A DNA stretch of 64,000 nucleotides from Flectonema sp. DT1601. Taxonomy: Eukaryota; Euglenozoa; Diplonemea; Diplonemida; Diplonemidae. The position numbers and the translations under genes are program-made. Positions 19,192 to 29,446 of the stretch are shown one piece after another (position 1 is the stretch's first letter; every line of letters starts with the position of its first letter). The stretch is taken from the NCBI GenBank assembly GCA_964019425.1, contig OZ025782.1, forward strand, positions 1 to 64,000. Direction: 5' to 3'. Under the pieces are notes generated by a model. That model saw only the letters and a list, made by a program, of their open reading frames with translations, was not told where the DNA came from and did no database searches.

Positions 19192-19859
19192 TGTTCTTAG
19201 TTTAGTTAGTCTTTTAAAAGAAATAAACTAAAAGTTTTCTTGTTTCCCATCATATTGATTACAGGGACACGTTACATTGTTTTAGTAGTTTCTGTTAATC
19301 AAATATATATTTATTTTATGAAATAACTATTCTCTCTCTCTCTGTCGGATAGTACAAACGTGCAATTACTAAGAAAAGCTTTTTTGTACCATAAATTCGT
19401 TTGAATATTTTTATGAGACAAGCCAAAGTGTCTCATTACTGTTACAACCAGAGGACTAAATCGCAAATATTTGCAACTCGGAGCTAATCGGCAGCCAACG
19501 CTGGCCACTTGATAGAGTTGATTTATGAAATGATAGCTGGAAAAATAAAACAAGTCTGAAATTAAACTAAGTTTAGCCGACGGTTAGTTATTGGCGCGGC
19601 TTTCAACCAGCAAGTGTGTTCTTTGCTGGACTCTGATACTGCTGATCTAATAGTACTCGTCTTCCTGATCTAGTCATCGTCTTCCTGATCAATATTACTT
19701 GAAGAGGGTGCTCTGTAATAAGTCTTGCAATTAATTGCGCTTTGCGCTATGCTGAATCAAATGCGAAATGTCGGCCGTTCGTGTTGCTACTCAAGTGTTA
19801 CTATGTACAGTCAGTGTAGCGGTAATGTTATCTATTCGATTGGGTTGTTTAGTAATCGT
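19192..19859. other. Intergenic, no gene seen
   Basis: A/T-rich spacer with a short CT repeat (about 19331) and a near-tandem duplication around TCGTCTTCCTGATC (about 19657-19694). No splice-bounded ORF found; it should hold the 3' UTR of the carrier gene and the acceptor region of the ankyrin gene. Confidence 0.5.
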
Positions 19860-20894
19860 CTATCCTTTCTCAAACATTAAGAATAAATAATCGCTGATAG
19901 TTTCATAAGTTAAAAATGTTATTACATAAGAAGGAACTGTTCTAATAAGGGTTGGGGTTAGGCCGCGGAAGAGACCGCGAACACCCTCTTGTCGAACAGT
20001 CATCCGAGAGGCCTGAAGAAGAGATGTATAGCGATAGTCAGAAGCATTCGTTGCGTTTCGTGGATCTTGCATTCGAGTCCGCAAAACAACTAACGGGGTA
20101 GCAAAACATGAAGCAACAATCTTTGAGCTAATCGTTGCTACCGCAGTCTCAACTCCGTTCATCTTACGCACAGAACCAGCAGGTGCTGATCCATAAAGAA
20201 TGTTTGTGGTAAGAAGAACTTGTTTTATTTTTTCATAAAAAGTCATTTGGATGCTACCGTGACTCGTCATCAACAAGCTGGGCGTCAAACCCGAGTAGAG
20301 CCCACGAGAACCTTCCGTTCTTATGATTCGCCGAATAGCGTGACGAGTATTCCGATATTGAACAACACTTCCTGCAGCACCGCGTTGTAATTGCATTCGA
20401 GTTTTAACCACCCACAATGGACAGGTGGCCAATGTAGTTAATATGCCAGAGGCAGTTGCTGCACAGAAGTCTCCAACGCCTCCAGCGGAATCGGTTGTTT
20501 TGTTACCTGACTGAAGGAACTCTCGCAATGCCGCCTGAGTTTGTTTGTATAAACCAAAGTACATTCCCCACGTCGTTGCCGAAGCCAATACCGCTGTGCC
20601 AACTCCCTTGTACATCGAACTGACACCCCCCGCGTGATAATTTCTTTTAAACGCGTGTCCCAAACCTCGATAATCTTTCACACCATCTAATGACCTCTGA
20701 AGACTTCCATCCTGCGCCATGATTCGAACTTTCATGGAATCCAATGGATAAGTAATTATCATTGCAATACTTCCGCTCAGCATTCCAGATAATGAATGCA
20801 ACAGCATTGGAGACACAACTGTCTCCTTCTTGTCGCCTCCCATTTTAGTATTTTGAGAGGCTGAGATGTAAAGTGAAGTTTTTTTTCGTGTCAT
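19860..20894 (-). CDS. Mitochondrial carrier family (SLC25) protein, NAD/folate/peroxisomal-carrier-like
   Basis: About 344 aa with three tandem carrier repeats. The signature motifs are YPLDSMKVRIMAQ, CPLWVVKTRMQLQ and TPLVVLRTRMQD, each followed by the expected G-x-RGLYxG-type helix (GLYSGLTPSLL, GLFRGLTPTLI). The PLWVVKTR form of the second motif is typical of the NAD+/FAD/folate and peroxisomal nucleotide carrier subgroup, so a nucleotide or cofactor cargo is inferred. The start is the ATG at 20894, directly behind the acceptor GTCTGACAG; a more upstream in-frame start would be a non-ATG codon. Confidence 0.9.
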   Translation of the reverse strand: MTRKKTSLYISASQNTKMGGDKKETVVSPMLLHSLSGMLSGSIAMIITYPLDSMKVRIMAQDGSLQRSLDGVKDYRGLGHAFKRNYHAGGVSSMYKGVGTAVLASATTWGMYFGLYKQTQAALREFLQSGNKTTDSAGGVGDFCAATASGILTTLATCPLWVVKTRMQLQRGAAGSVVQYRNTRHAIRRIIRTEGSRGLYSGLTPSLLMTSHGSIQMTFYEKIKQVLLTTNILYGSAPAGSVRKMNGVETAVATISSKIVASCFATPLVVLRTRMQDPRNATNASDYRYTSLLQASRMTVRQEGVRGLFRGLTPTLIRTVPSYVITFLTYETISDYLFLMFEKG

Positions 20895-21014
20895 TGAACT
20901 CCTGTCAGACAAAGCGGTTCAACAGAAACAAAAGAATAGCAAAAGCAACAACAAGTCCGCGTCCGTGATAACGAGCGGTTTGTGTTTGTTTTCTTCAAAG
21001 TGTCTGACACAACA

Positions 21015-21449
21015 CTAACACAGTCGGTTCTTCCGATAATAAAAGAAATTAATATTAGGTCGCTCAACACCGACACTGAGTAAACCAGAAATAGATTCCA
21101 AACTAGGAAATGTTCGCAATTCTTTAAGATCGCTATTGGGATCTGGTACGAAAGTCTTGTGAGGCCGTTGCTGAACTGGCGGAGCAGTTGTCCAATCCCA
21201 GGTATCTGGAAGGATGTTCCTACTCGACTGCCGCCTTTCGCGATATTTCTGAAGTCTCTCGGGGGTTCCTGTGTGCATCAACACCAGGGGTACGGCTGCT
21301 CTTTTAACAAATGATTTCTTTCCTATTTTTAATCGTTCTGGGATTAACGGAAATGCTTCGTCAGGACGGGACCTCCACCGTCTACCAACTGCTTTCCTGC
21401 TGTGTTTCTGTGAGAAATCATTCAGCGATGGAATCGCATGTGAAAGCAT
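21015..21449 (-). CDS. Conserved-looking small protein (145 aa), unknown
   Basis: It starts MLSHAIPSLNDFSQ, then a basic region (HSRKAVGRRWRSRPDEAF), VPLVLMHTGTPERLQKYRER, and ends FFYYRKNRLC. Basic composition without membrane segments would suit an organellar ribosomal or RNA-binding protein, but no family is recognised. The start is the first ATG behind an excellent acceptor, CTTACTAACACAG (about 21483), with a perfect TACTAAC branch motif. Confidence 0.55.
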   Translation of the reverse strand: MLSHAIPSLNDFSQKHSRKAVGRRWRSRPDEAFPLIPERLKIGKKSFVKRAAVPLVLMHTGTPERLQKYRERRQSSRNILPDTWDWTTAPPVQQRPHKTFVPDPNSDLKELRTFPSLESISGLLSVGVERPNINFFYYRKNRLC

Positions 21450-22403
21450 CAAAAACACCCCCAAAAAGGGGTCCCTGTGTTAGTAAGAAGTAATGTAATG
21501 AGATCAGATTAACGTTATTTTCTAAAAATGAGAACCGAGAAACTTTTTGTTAAGATAGATCCCAACTCGTACGCTCGAGACACTTGTTAACAAAATAACA
21601 AAACTAAAGCAGCGATAACGCTCTCACACAAAACATTATGCACAACGACATTAAATGCAAACAGACTTGGCTGGGAGCCATAACACATTTTATCAAATAA
21701 ATTTAAGAAAATAGTACCTTACTGCATATCTAATGAACAGTAAAAGACGACAGTGGTACTAGACCTCAGCTAGACTTGGCAGACAGCAGCTGGTCCCACT
21801 CAGACAAGTTCTTATTAAGTAAACAACTCTCTCGCAGATAGTCTTTTTGGTGAGAGATCTATTTGCACTCACCTAACAACGATTCCCTCAATACAATATT
21901 TGAGTTAATCCGGGGCAAACTCGCATGGAAAAGTTATATCTCAATAAGAAACTTGCGGACAAATTAACTGTGACCAAAATCAGGAGAGCGACTCGTTTGT
22001 TTTGAGAGTGGCTAAGACCAAGTAAGGGAAGGAAAGACTTCAGAATAATAATAAAATAGATCAATCATTACCTGGGTAAGGAAAACACACGGATAGGAAA
22101 GAATGAGAGAGTAATCTTCTAAGGTACGCCACAAATATGAGGAGAACATAAATCCTCTAAAAGTGTAATATACTAGACTGGTGTGATGGACACCTAAAAT
22201 ACATCTCAACATGAAACGGCGAACGTGGAAAAGAAGAAATTTCGAAAGAAGAGCCGTCGAATGCAAAGATTCGGTGGCTACGTTGCATGAAACTCTCATT
22301 CGGTAGTTATACTTCACTACTGTGGAAGGATTGCGGAGGTACTTATTGCACTTCGTTCTGCAGCTAATAATTATAATGTTACCTTTATGATGACAAAGTG
22401 CAT
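21450..22403. other. Intergenic, no resolved gene
   Basis: About 950 bp of A/T-rich sequence between two genes. A 148-codon minus frame (22455-22012) runs through it but overlaps the START gene out of frame and is Cys/aromatic-rich without a recognisable domain, so it is probably fortuitous. Confidence 0.4.
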
Positions 22404-23618
22404 CTATACTCGTAACATCATTCCAACCAAGAGAGCGAAAGACGCAACAACACATTCATCACTAACCATACAAGCAAAAAGAAGCTGATCAAGAGGTCCA
22501 AGCGGCTTACCGTTTAGCGAAGGATCGACAGCCGGTAAAAACTCTTCTTGCCGTGGGAAGTTTTCTGTAATGTGGTAACGTAGCCAGCTATAAAATGGAC
22601 TTCTTGGGTGGCAATACCGTCTCGAGTACTTTCGGGTATGCACAAGTTTAACCGCATCACGCATTTTGCTGAGCAGCAAGAAGGCAGCATTTCTAAAGAT
22701 AGCATCCAACATGTTTTCAGGAATTACTGAAATCTTGAGATCAATCCGAAGTAAGAATTGAACAAGTGTACATGATCCCTCATAGCTTGGAGATACAATA
22801 CAACCACTTCCATTCATTGACGCTCGCACGATTTTAGGGGAGATTTTATGTTGTCTCTGCGTATCTCCGATCAAAACGACGATTTGCTTTTTTGATTCTT
22901 TCAAACAGTCGATGGCTTCAACAGTGAGGGAGACGTCCCTGTTCCATAGTGGCCACGGCATATTTACATCAGCAACTAGTTCTACTTTAGTACGTGAACA
23001 AACAGAGTTAACTGTGGCCTTCGATAATCCAAACCCAAGAATATTCGGCATCCACGTATCCCAAAGGTCTGCTTCTCGAAGAAGAGCTACTAATTCAAAG
23101 GGAGGCGCTTCAAGGTGACCCTCAATTTTTGCAGTATGCCATCCACCTCCTTCATGTTTGTAGTCAGTCTTTATACCATTGCGATTGCCTAACTGTTTCC
23201 AATCTGTTTGGTTTGCAATTTCCTTGCGAATGTGTTCTGACTGTGAGTACATTCGATTGAGATCTTTTATGTGCCAAGAGTGAGCATTCTTCAGAATTGA
23301 GTATTGGGGGTCGGGTGTCGCTCTGGCCTTTTCTTCGGCTATTAAGAATAACTGATAGGCAAAGTACACTCTGTCGTTTACGTGTTCCATCATCGCTTGT
23401 TTTAAGATGCTGATGGCATCATCTCCACTCTTCTTCCATCCGTAGTCTAAAACTGAGTCAGATCCGGGTTCTCGAATCCTTCGCCTTCCTCTTTTCTTTT
23501 CTCTCGTTTTCAACTCTGATATCAATCTGTTTACTGCTGGTTCTACACCATCAACCTCTCTCGATACTACAACTAGCCTTCGGTATTGTTGTCGTAAATA
23601 TGTAACATCCGTTACCAT
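22404..23618 (-). CDS. START-domain lipid-transfer-like protein
   Basis: 404 aa. The N-terminal ~140 residues are helical and charged, resembling a TPR- or MIT-like region (QLFLIAEEKARATPDPQYSI). The core from about 155 to 345 fits START: GGGWHTAKIEGHLEAPPFEL, WDTWMPN, SRTKVELVADVNMPWPLWNR, NGSGCIVSPSYEGSCTLVQF and a long C-terminal helix FRNAAFLLLSKMRDAVKL. START domains bind lipids or sterols in a cavity; the ligand cannot be told. No signal peptide; the end FALLVGMMLRV is apolar. START-domain proteins are common across eukaryotes. Confidence 0.75.
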   Translation of the reverse strand: MVTDVTYLRQQYRRLVVVSREVDGVEPAVNRLISELKTREKKRGRRRIREPGSDSVLDYGWKKSGDDAISILKQAMMEHVNDRVYFAYQLFLIAEEKARATPDPQYSILKNAHSWHIKDLNRMYSQSEHIRKEIANQTDWKQLGNRNGIKTDYKHEGGGWHTAKIEGHLEAPPFELVALLREADLWDTWMPNILGFGLSKATVNSVCSRTKVELVADVNMPWPLWNRDVSLTVEAIDCLKESKKQIVVLIGDTQRQHKISPKIVRASMNGSGCIVSPSYEGSCTLVQFLLRIDLKISVIPENMLDAIFRNAAFLLLSKMRDAVKLVHTRKYSRRYCHPRSPFYSWLRYHITENFPRQEEFLPAVDPSLNGKPLGPLDQLLFACMVSDECVVASFALLVGMMLRV

Positions 23619-24324
23619 TTAGAACCCCTCCCTTGATTCTTTTATAATAAAGAAATAACAATACTCTAAACAGATAGACACACAGTGTACGTCTTCCGTA
23701 AGGTTAGAAATGACATCGGTTCTTACTGAAAACAAAAGAAGTGAAGTAATTATGAAAAACACATGAAGTGAGATAGCCAGAAGTAGAGTAAACAGATTTA
23801 CTACCTGACTGGTAGTGAAAACTAGGGGAGTGCTATTTGATAAAATTTGGAGAAAAACTCACGTGACTCCAGAACATTAAGTTCATAAAAAGAAGAATAA
23901 GAATATCTACTCTTCGAGTGCAGCAATCAATCATAAAAAGGGTTCATATTATTAGTAACACCACAAACAAATGTGATCAACGCTAGCGTCAAAATACAGT
24001 CACGTCACAATACTTAGCTAGCTCACTAATTACAGCGCGCTGTGATTTGTCTATGTGCTGAAAAGTTGGAAGTAGTGCTCTTTAATGTCGGGGAGAAAAC
24101 TTCAAAAAAAATAAACTATATGTGGGAACACATGAATAGAATAGAAAGGGCAAAAGATGGATACGCAATCATCTAGTTTTTTGCCACCTGCTGTGCTCAG
24201 GAATACTTCTAACAGTACGTGCTGGTTGTTGGTGTATTGATATTCAAAGAAGAACTGTTGTTGTTGATTTTGAAGCAGTTAAGTCAGATTAAGAATTCAT
24301 TTCATGATTTGGATGGTTTGCTGG
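23619..24324. other. Intergenic, no gene seen
   Basis: A/T-rich spacer expected to contain the 3' UTR of the BAG gene's upstream neighbour and splicing signals. No ORF with a plausible acceptor and start was found on either strand. Confidence 0.5.
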
Positions 24325-24780
24325 TCATTTGTTGTCGAGAGAGTCTTGAAAAGATTGATAGCTAACAATCAGTTCTTTCTTTTGAGCTTTGACTTCGACA
24401 AACAACGGAGGTATCCGAATACCATCGAGGGCCTCAATACACTTTTGGCAATGTTCCGCAAGAAGTTTTGGGTTCGTTCCTTTCTTTTCATCGTCTTTTA
24501 ATTTTTGAAGCATCACTGTCGAGTCGTGAATAGCTTTCTTTTCATTGTCAGCTGAAAGTGCTGTACCCATTACCATAATCTTGGAGTCAGTTATTAAATT
24601 GTATCTCGACAGCAGCATGTCACCAGCCATTGCTTTTCCCTTAAATACTAACTTTTGACCTGTCACAGGTATCGCAAACTCGTTCCACACCAAGTCCATC
24701 AGTGTTGCGACAGGCGATGTGGTTTCAATTTCCACTTCCTTTTTCTTTTTTCCATATTGTATCAACACCGTTAACTTCAT
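24325..24780 (-). CDS. Ubiquitin-like plus BAG domain cochaperone
   Basis: 151 aa. Residues 1-72 form a ubiquitin-like domain (MKLTVLIQYGKKKKEVEIE ... QKLVFKGKAM ... LITDSKIMVMG). Residues about 80-148 are two amphipathic helices fitting a BAG domain (KLLAEHCQKCIEALDGI, VEVKAQKKELIVSYQSFQ). This is the BAG1-like layout: BAG binds the Hsp70 ATPase domain and acts as nucleotide-exchange factor, and the UBL links to the proteasome. The short length suits a minimal BAG1. The ATG follows A12 and an acceptor CACACCAG-like site. Confidence 0.8.
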   Translation of the reverse strand: MKLTVLIQYGKKKKEVEIETTSPVATLMDLVWNEFAIPVTGQKLVFKGKAMAGDMLLSRYNLITDSKIMVMGTALSADNEKKAIHDSTVMLQKLKDDEKKGTNPKLLAEHCQKCIEALDGIRIPPLFVEVKAQKKELIVSYQSFQDSLDNK

Positions 24781-25472
24781 TTTTTTTTTTTTTTCTGGTG
24801 TTTTGGTGTTTTAATTTCTGAGAGAAATTTATAATTTAAGTGACGAAAACAGTGAATTGACGAAACTATCAAAAGATAAATCGTCGCGTGCTGCATGTTG
24901 TTGTGAACTGAATGAAAAGATAGATAAATTGTTGTACAAACAAACCAGAACAAGATTCAACACAAAGACAAGTAATGGAACACTTTCTTAAAGAATAATA
25001 ATAACTAATCTTAGTAAAACTAGCGGTATCTACTTCAGGTGGTGGGATGGGGAGGAACCAATTACGAATGAAAGTCTAATCGAAACAAAAAGACTCCCAA
25101 ACTTCAGATATTAAAACTGTTTAATAAAATGAACTTTTTTCCGACCCATTCAGTGAAACAGACCAATGTAAGTACTTGCAATTAATATCTAAAATTGCGT
25201 GATTTTTTTTTTTTTTTTGTTGTTGGGTACTGCGGAAGATTATTCAGCGGTCAAAACTATTGACTGGAAATTTCTAAAAAAAACAAAAAAAAAAAGTTAC
25301 AATACAGAATCACCTTCAACTGTTAAAGCCCTACGAGATCATAACAACCCAAAAACAGGAGATTGCATCTTTCAACAACTTTGGATGATTGTTGCGTTAC
25401 TCTAACAAAATAAATTAATGTGACTTTTTGCCTTCAGGTACTGGGGCAATAATAATACCTAAAAAAATTTCG

Positions 25473-25503
<31 letters not shown>

Positions 25504-25716
25504 GAAAAAAATTAACAACAAAAAGAAAAAATCAGACAGAAAAGAAAAACACAGAACAAAGTAACAAAACATAATTATAACAACTTTGCTGAGGGCAAAA
25601 AGGCTCCCCAGACTGTATTCATTGACTTCTACTACACTACTAATTGTGCGGACTGGTACGTTTTCTACTACTGAATGTCTCATCAGCTCTTAATAATATC
25701 GTTATATTGATAAATG
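24781..25716. other. Intergenic with A28 run
   Basis: No gene recognised. Contains long homopolymers, including an A run at about 25473-25500 and a T run at about 25203-25219. Presumably 3' UTR of the large RE-rich gene. Confidence 0.5.
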
Positions 25717-28700
25717 TCAGACTCTGTTTTTCTTTGACAACAAACTAACTTCATTAAACTCACCGGGTTCGAACTTAAAGTGGAGGATGTTAACACCGTC
25801 GCAGGCAGTGCGAATAGCACTGAGAGTCTTCACAGGTTGACTATTGATGTGCGTCACCCTCCTGTTTAGGTATTTCCCAACTCCAGAAACATGCGCTGCT
25901 GAGCCTTCTGCAACTGATGAGAGAATAGTGTGAGAATGAAAGCTAATTCCGAGTTTCATATCGGGATCTCTACTAATAATTACTTCATCAGAGCTATCTG
26001 TTATCACAATAGGATTTATAGAAGCAGATTTCGTTCTTTGTTTCTCTCCTGTTGTTCGCTTCGTATTTGCTGAGCTCGCCCGTCTAATGTCAGATGCCGA
26101 TTGCCTTCTTCCTCGCTCACAAAAGGTATTCGCTTCCTCTTCATTATTAGTACCGGTGTCCATTATTCCATCCCATTTTTCTTTCAATGCTTGATTTCCA
26201 AGTGAATTTCTGTGTTTAGCTGACTCGTCTCTTCGTTCCTGAAGAGAGGCAACAGAAGGTCTCCCACGAATGGGGGATTCAGAGGGAATGGGAGGCGGTT
26301 CAGTCGGTGGAGAGAATGGCAATCTTGGCGGCGGTCCAACAGGTGGAGCAGTTGGTGTAAAGATGTGATGAACGGGAGATATGTTATTAACTGATTGCTT
26401 GTGTTGCTGTTGTTGTTGTTGTTGTTGCTGTGGTACGTCTATCTTCGGATGATCTTTCTTAGTTTCAGACCTACTCACGCGTTGTAGTTGTGGTTGAGTC
26501 ACTCCCTGCTGTGACTGATAAGGTTGTGTAGATGCGTTGCTATTTAAACTCTCACGAGGGTGAATCGGAACTTTTACTGAAGGCTCTCTTTTTGGACTAC
26601 CTGAGCATACTCTGCTTCTATTAAAACCTGGTCTACTAACAGGCTCTGCTCTGACTGGGGATTGTGGACACCCCACGTGAGGTACCAAAGGAATTGCGGA
26701 AAACGAAGGAGCGGACGGAAGAGTCTGGGAGGGTGTCGCATGATATCCGCTGCGTTTCAAATCAGGGACGCCAGGATCTGGGACACTTTGCTTTTTAACT
26801 TTCACACTGCCATTCATTTCCCTCACAGTTTGTAGTACGGGGGCACTTAATTCCGAAACTGAAGCCTCCTGTTCGATGTGGCTGGATTTCGAAGGAGCAG
26901 GTACTGGATACTTCAGGTAAGCCTGATTCCTCCATTGCGAAGCATCCTTCTCAAGTAAGTCTGGAGTGTTTCTTCCTGAGCTAGACGTTCCAGCGACACG
27001 ATGTACTTTATGCGGCAGACGTTCTTCCCATTGCTTTCGTTCATCATGTCTGCCCTGCTGTTTGATCTTTATTTTGGCTTCTTCTCTTCTCAGATCTTCT
27101 TCTAATTCGAGTGTTCTTTCCAACTGCATTCGAAGTTCATCATTCCACTCCTGATCTCTTCTCACATCCTCATCCCTGAGTCGGTCCAGTTTTTGTTGCA
27201 GAGCCAGTTCTCTTTCTCTCTCCCTATCGAGTTCTCGCTGAAACATTGTCCTGTTTCTCTCTCGTTCTTCATCAACATGTTTTCTTTCGTTATGATAACC
27301 AGAGTAATAGGTATCCCTTTCTTTACTCCCTCTGGTTTCTCTTTCTCTGTTCGCCTCTTGCTCTCTTTCCCGATCTCGGTTAGCCTCTATCTCTCTTTCT
27401 CTCTCCCTTTCCTGTTCCCGCTCCCACTCTCTATTCTTTTCACGTTCTCTCTCCCTTTCCTGTTCTCGCTCCCAATCTCTATTCTTTTGGCGTTCTCTCT
27501 CCCTCTCCCGTTCTCTATCTCGTCCCTTCTCTCGATCTCGAGATTTTGATTTTGATTTTGATTCCGGGTGCCTCTTCTCATGCTTTTCGTAGTAATCCCA
27601 GGCAGGCGCTGGGGATCGATCGGCTTTCTTCTCTCTCGATTTGTGCCGTTGATGGTCATCATATCCCCTGCTGCTAATGCTGCTGCTACTTCTACTGGAA
27701 CTACGTCTGCGTTCACTGCGACTCCGACGACTGCGTTCACTACGACTACGACGACTGCGTTCTCTGTGTTGCCGCTCCTTTTCTCTCTCTCGCTCTCGTT
27801 CTTTTTCACGATCTCTGCGCTCCCTCTCTTTTCGTTGTTCACGCTCGTGTTCCTTCTCTTTTTCTCTCTCACGTTCCTTTTCTTTTTCTTTTTCCCTTTC
27901 GCGATCCTTGCGGTCTTTATCATCTCTATCTTTTTGTTTAACAAGTTGAGGTCCATGAACACCAACATACAGAACTCGGGGGAGATTGCCTTCCGAGTCA
28001 CGAATCTTTTCGTCATCGGGGTGCTCGTGTTTGTCAAAAGTATCAAATTTATTATGATTTCCTTCGTAACCATTGGCACTCGATTCATGTCTCCTTGGAC
28101 TTCTTTCTTGTCTGTCGTGCGAAGAAACTGTCCGATCGTCGAATTCCTGATTAAAAGAAGGAGGTCGGTTTGGATGAACAACAAGTTGATTATTATCATA
28201 AATAAGATCCTCATTTGCGAGTGGTGTCTTCGAAGGAGGAACAGTTCTATCTGAAATCTGTTCTCTATTATCCCAAGAAGGAGCTCTCACTAACGTGTCT
28301 GGACTGTTAACTTTGGTTTCATGAACTCGAATTCTCTGCTGAAGTGTTTCAAGTTGCATTCGAAGGTCAGCGACTGTATTCATTCTCTGACTAATGACAG
28401 ATGTATTTGGACTTATTTCTCTTTCAAAAACAGCTGGTGATGAACGAGTTGGTGACGGCACCTTCTCACTTGTATCTGTTTGGTAATCGATTGATTGATA
28501 ATATCTCATTAGTTTTAACTTTACTCCTTCATTCTTTGTTGGTGGTTTTGATTCGTGTTGACCAAGTGGAGCAAACAGTGCGAGGAGAACATCACTAAAA
28601 CGATCCCAATAAACATAACCATCCTTCCTAACGGACATCGCATTCCAGATTCGTTGAGCGGTGTCAACGTCTGAAGAAGTTAAGTTGGAACTGTTCTCGA

Positions 28701-29070
28701 AGAATCTCATATAAGCGAGAGCATTTATTAATTGATGATACATTATTCGAGATACCTGAAGTTGTTCCATCGGAGGTGTGTAGGTCACAGCAGGACAGTG
28801 TTTAAAACTATTTCCAGGTGATAGATTATAGTCAGGCGATGCGATGAATTGGATGAATATCTTCATCAGATCATTCCGACGTCTTCCGTTGTCGTTAACT
28901 TCTCTCTCGACAGCAATTCGATTCTCGCCCGAGTCAACAACAACTGTTGGCTTCCTTCCTCCGCGATGACTGTCTGTTTCACGCCATTCCTCACGTAACT
29001 CCTTCCACGCCGTCCTATCTTCAACCGTCGGAACATCGACAGCTGGTCGATGTCGCGCCGTGTAAACCAT
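25717..29070 (-). CDS. Large RE/RS-rich protein with EF-hand-like pair and C-terminal PDZ-like domain
   Basis: About 1,117 aa from the ATG at 29070, which lies 6 nt behind the acceptor TACTAATTTCCTTTCAG; the frame extends upstream but only through the presumed intron or leader. Residues about 120-185 contain an EF-hand-like helical pair (SSDVDTAQRIWNAMSVRKDG). A coiled coil follows (RMQLETLQQRIRVHETKV). From about 370 to 650 the sequence is extreme Arg/Glu/Lys low complexity with RS dipeptides (SRRSRSERSRRSRSER). Pro/Gln-rich linkers (Q10) lead to a C-terminal ~85-residue PDZ-like fold (KLGISFHSHTILSSV ... GVGKYLNRRVTHINSQ). RS/RE stretches suggest nuclear or splicing association; PDZ suggests scaffolding. 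Function unknown. Confidence 0.75.
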   Translation of the reverse strand: MVYTARHRPAVDVPTVEDRTAWKELREEWRETDSHRGGRKPTVVVDSGENRIAVEREVNDNGRRRNDLMKIFIQFIASPDYNLSPGNSFKHCPAVTYTPPMEQLQVSRIMYHQLINALAYMRFFENSSNLTSSDVDTAQRIWNAMSVRKDGYVYWDRFSDVLLALFAPLGQHESKPPTKNEGVKLKLMRYYQSIDYQTDTSEKVPSPTRSSPAVFEREISPNTSVISQRMNTVADLRMQLETLQQRIRVHETKVNSPDTLVRAPSWDNREQISDRTVPPSKTPLANEDLIYDNNQLVVHPNRPPSFNQEFDDRTVSSHDRQERSPRRHESSANGYEGNHNKFDTFDKHEHPDDEKIRDSEGNLPRVLYVGVHGPQLVKQKDRDDKDRKDREREKEKEKEREREKEKEHEREQRKERERRDREKEREREREKERQHRERSRRSRSERSRRSRSERRRSSSRSSSSISSRGYDDHQRHKSREKKADRSPAPAWDYYEKHEKRHPESKSKSKSRDREKGRDRERERERERQKNRDWEREQEREREREKNREWEREQEREREREIEANRDREREQEANRERETRGSKERDTYYSGYHNERKHVDEERERNRTMFQRELDRERERELALQQKLDRLRDEDVRRDQEWNDELRMQLERTLELEEDLRREEAKIKIKQQGRHDERKQWEERLPHKVHRVAGTSSSGRNTPDLLEKDASQWRNQAYLKYPVPAPSKSSHIEQEASVSELSAPVLQTVREMNGSVKVKKQSVPDPGVPDLKRSGYHATPSQTLPSAPSFSAIPLVPHVGCPQSPVRAEPVSRPGFNRSRVCSGSPKREPSVKVPIHPRESLNSNASTQPYQSQQGVTQPQLQRVSRSETKKDHPKIDVPQQQQQQQQQHKQSVNNISPVHHIFTPTAPPVGPPPRLPFSPPTEPPPIPSESPIRGRPSVASLQERRDESAKHRNSLGNQALKEKWDGIMDTGTNNEEEANTFCERGRRQSASDIRRASSANTKRTTGEKQRTKSASINPIVITDSSDEVIISRDPDMKLGISFHSHTILSSVAEGSAAHVSGVGKYLNRRVTHINSQPVKTLSAIRTACDGVNILHFKFEPGEFNEVSLLSKKNRV

Positions 29071-29446
29071 AATGACTGAAAGGAAATTAGTATAAATAAC
29101 ACAACGAGAACTATTTATAATAAATACACCGTTCACTCATTTACTGATACCACAAATGTATTATGAATAACCTGTTAACATACAATGGAATATTTACATC
29201 ACATTTATTACCACGGAGTTACTTTCGTTATGCCTTCAAGCAGTACAGCACAAAACACAACTTGTATTGTACTCAACACAAGATGTGGTACTGGTTAGTT
29301 TATATTAACTACGAGAAGGATGTGAATAGAAACACGATCCGCGCTATTCAAAAGCTACTTGATTTGTAAGTAATGAAATAGCGACGAGAAACATTTCTCC
29401 AGTACTGACTTCCGTTCAGTTAAAACACTACTATTCGCCTCCAAAT
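29071..29446. other. Intergenic, no gene on minus strand
   Basis: A 68-codon plus-strand frame (29163-29369) is the only ORF; it lies against the direction of all other genes and has no supporting feature. Confidence 0.4.

Noticed and set aside
22012-22455. 147-codon minus frame behind the START gene
   Set aside because: Overlaps the START-domain gene out of frame, no domain, and continues in expected UTR.
27387-28254. Long overlapping frames on both strands opposite the RE-rich gene
   Set aside because: They are shadows of the Arg/Glu/Ser low-complexity codons; composition is monotone and no start or splice signal fits.
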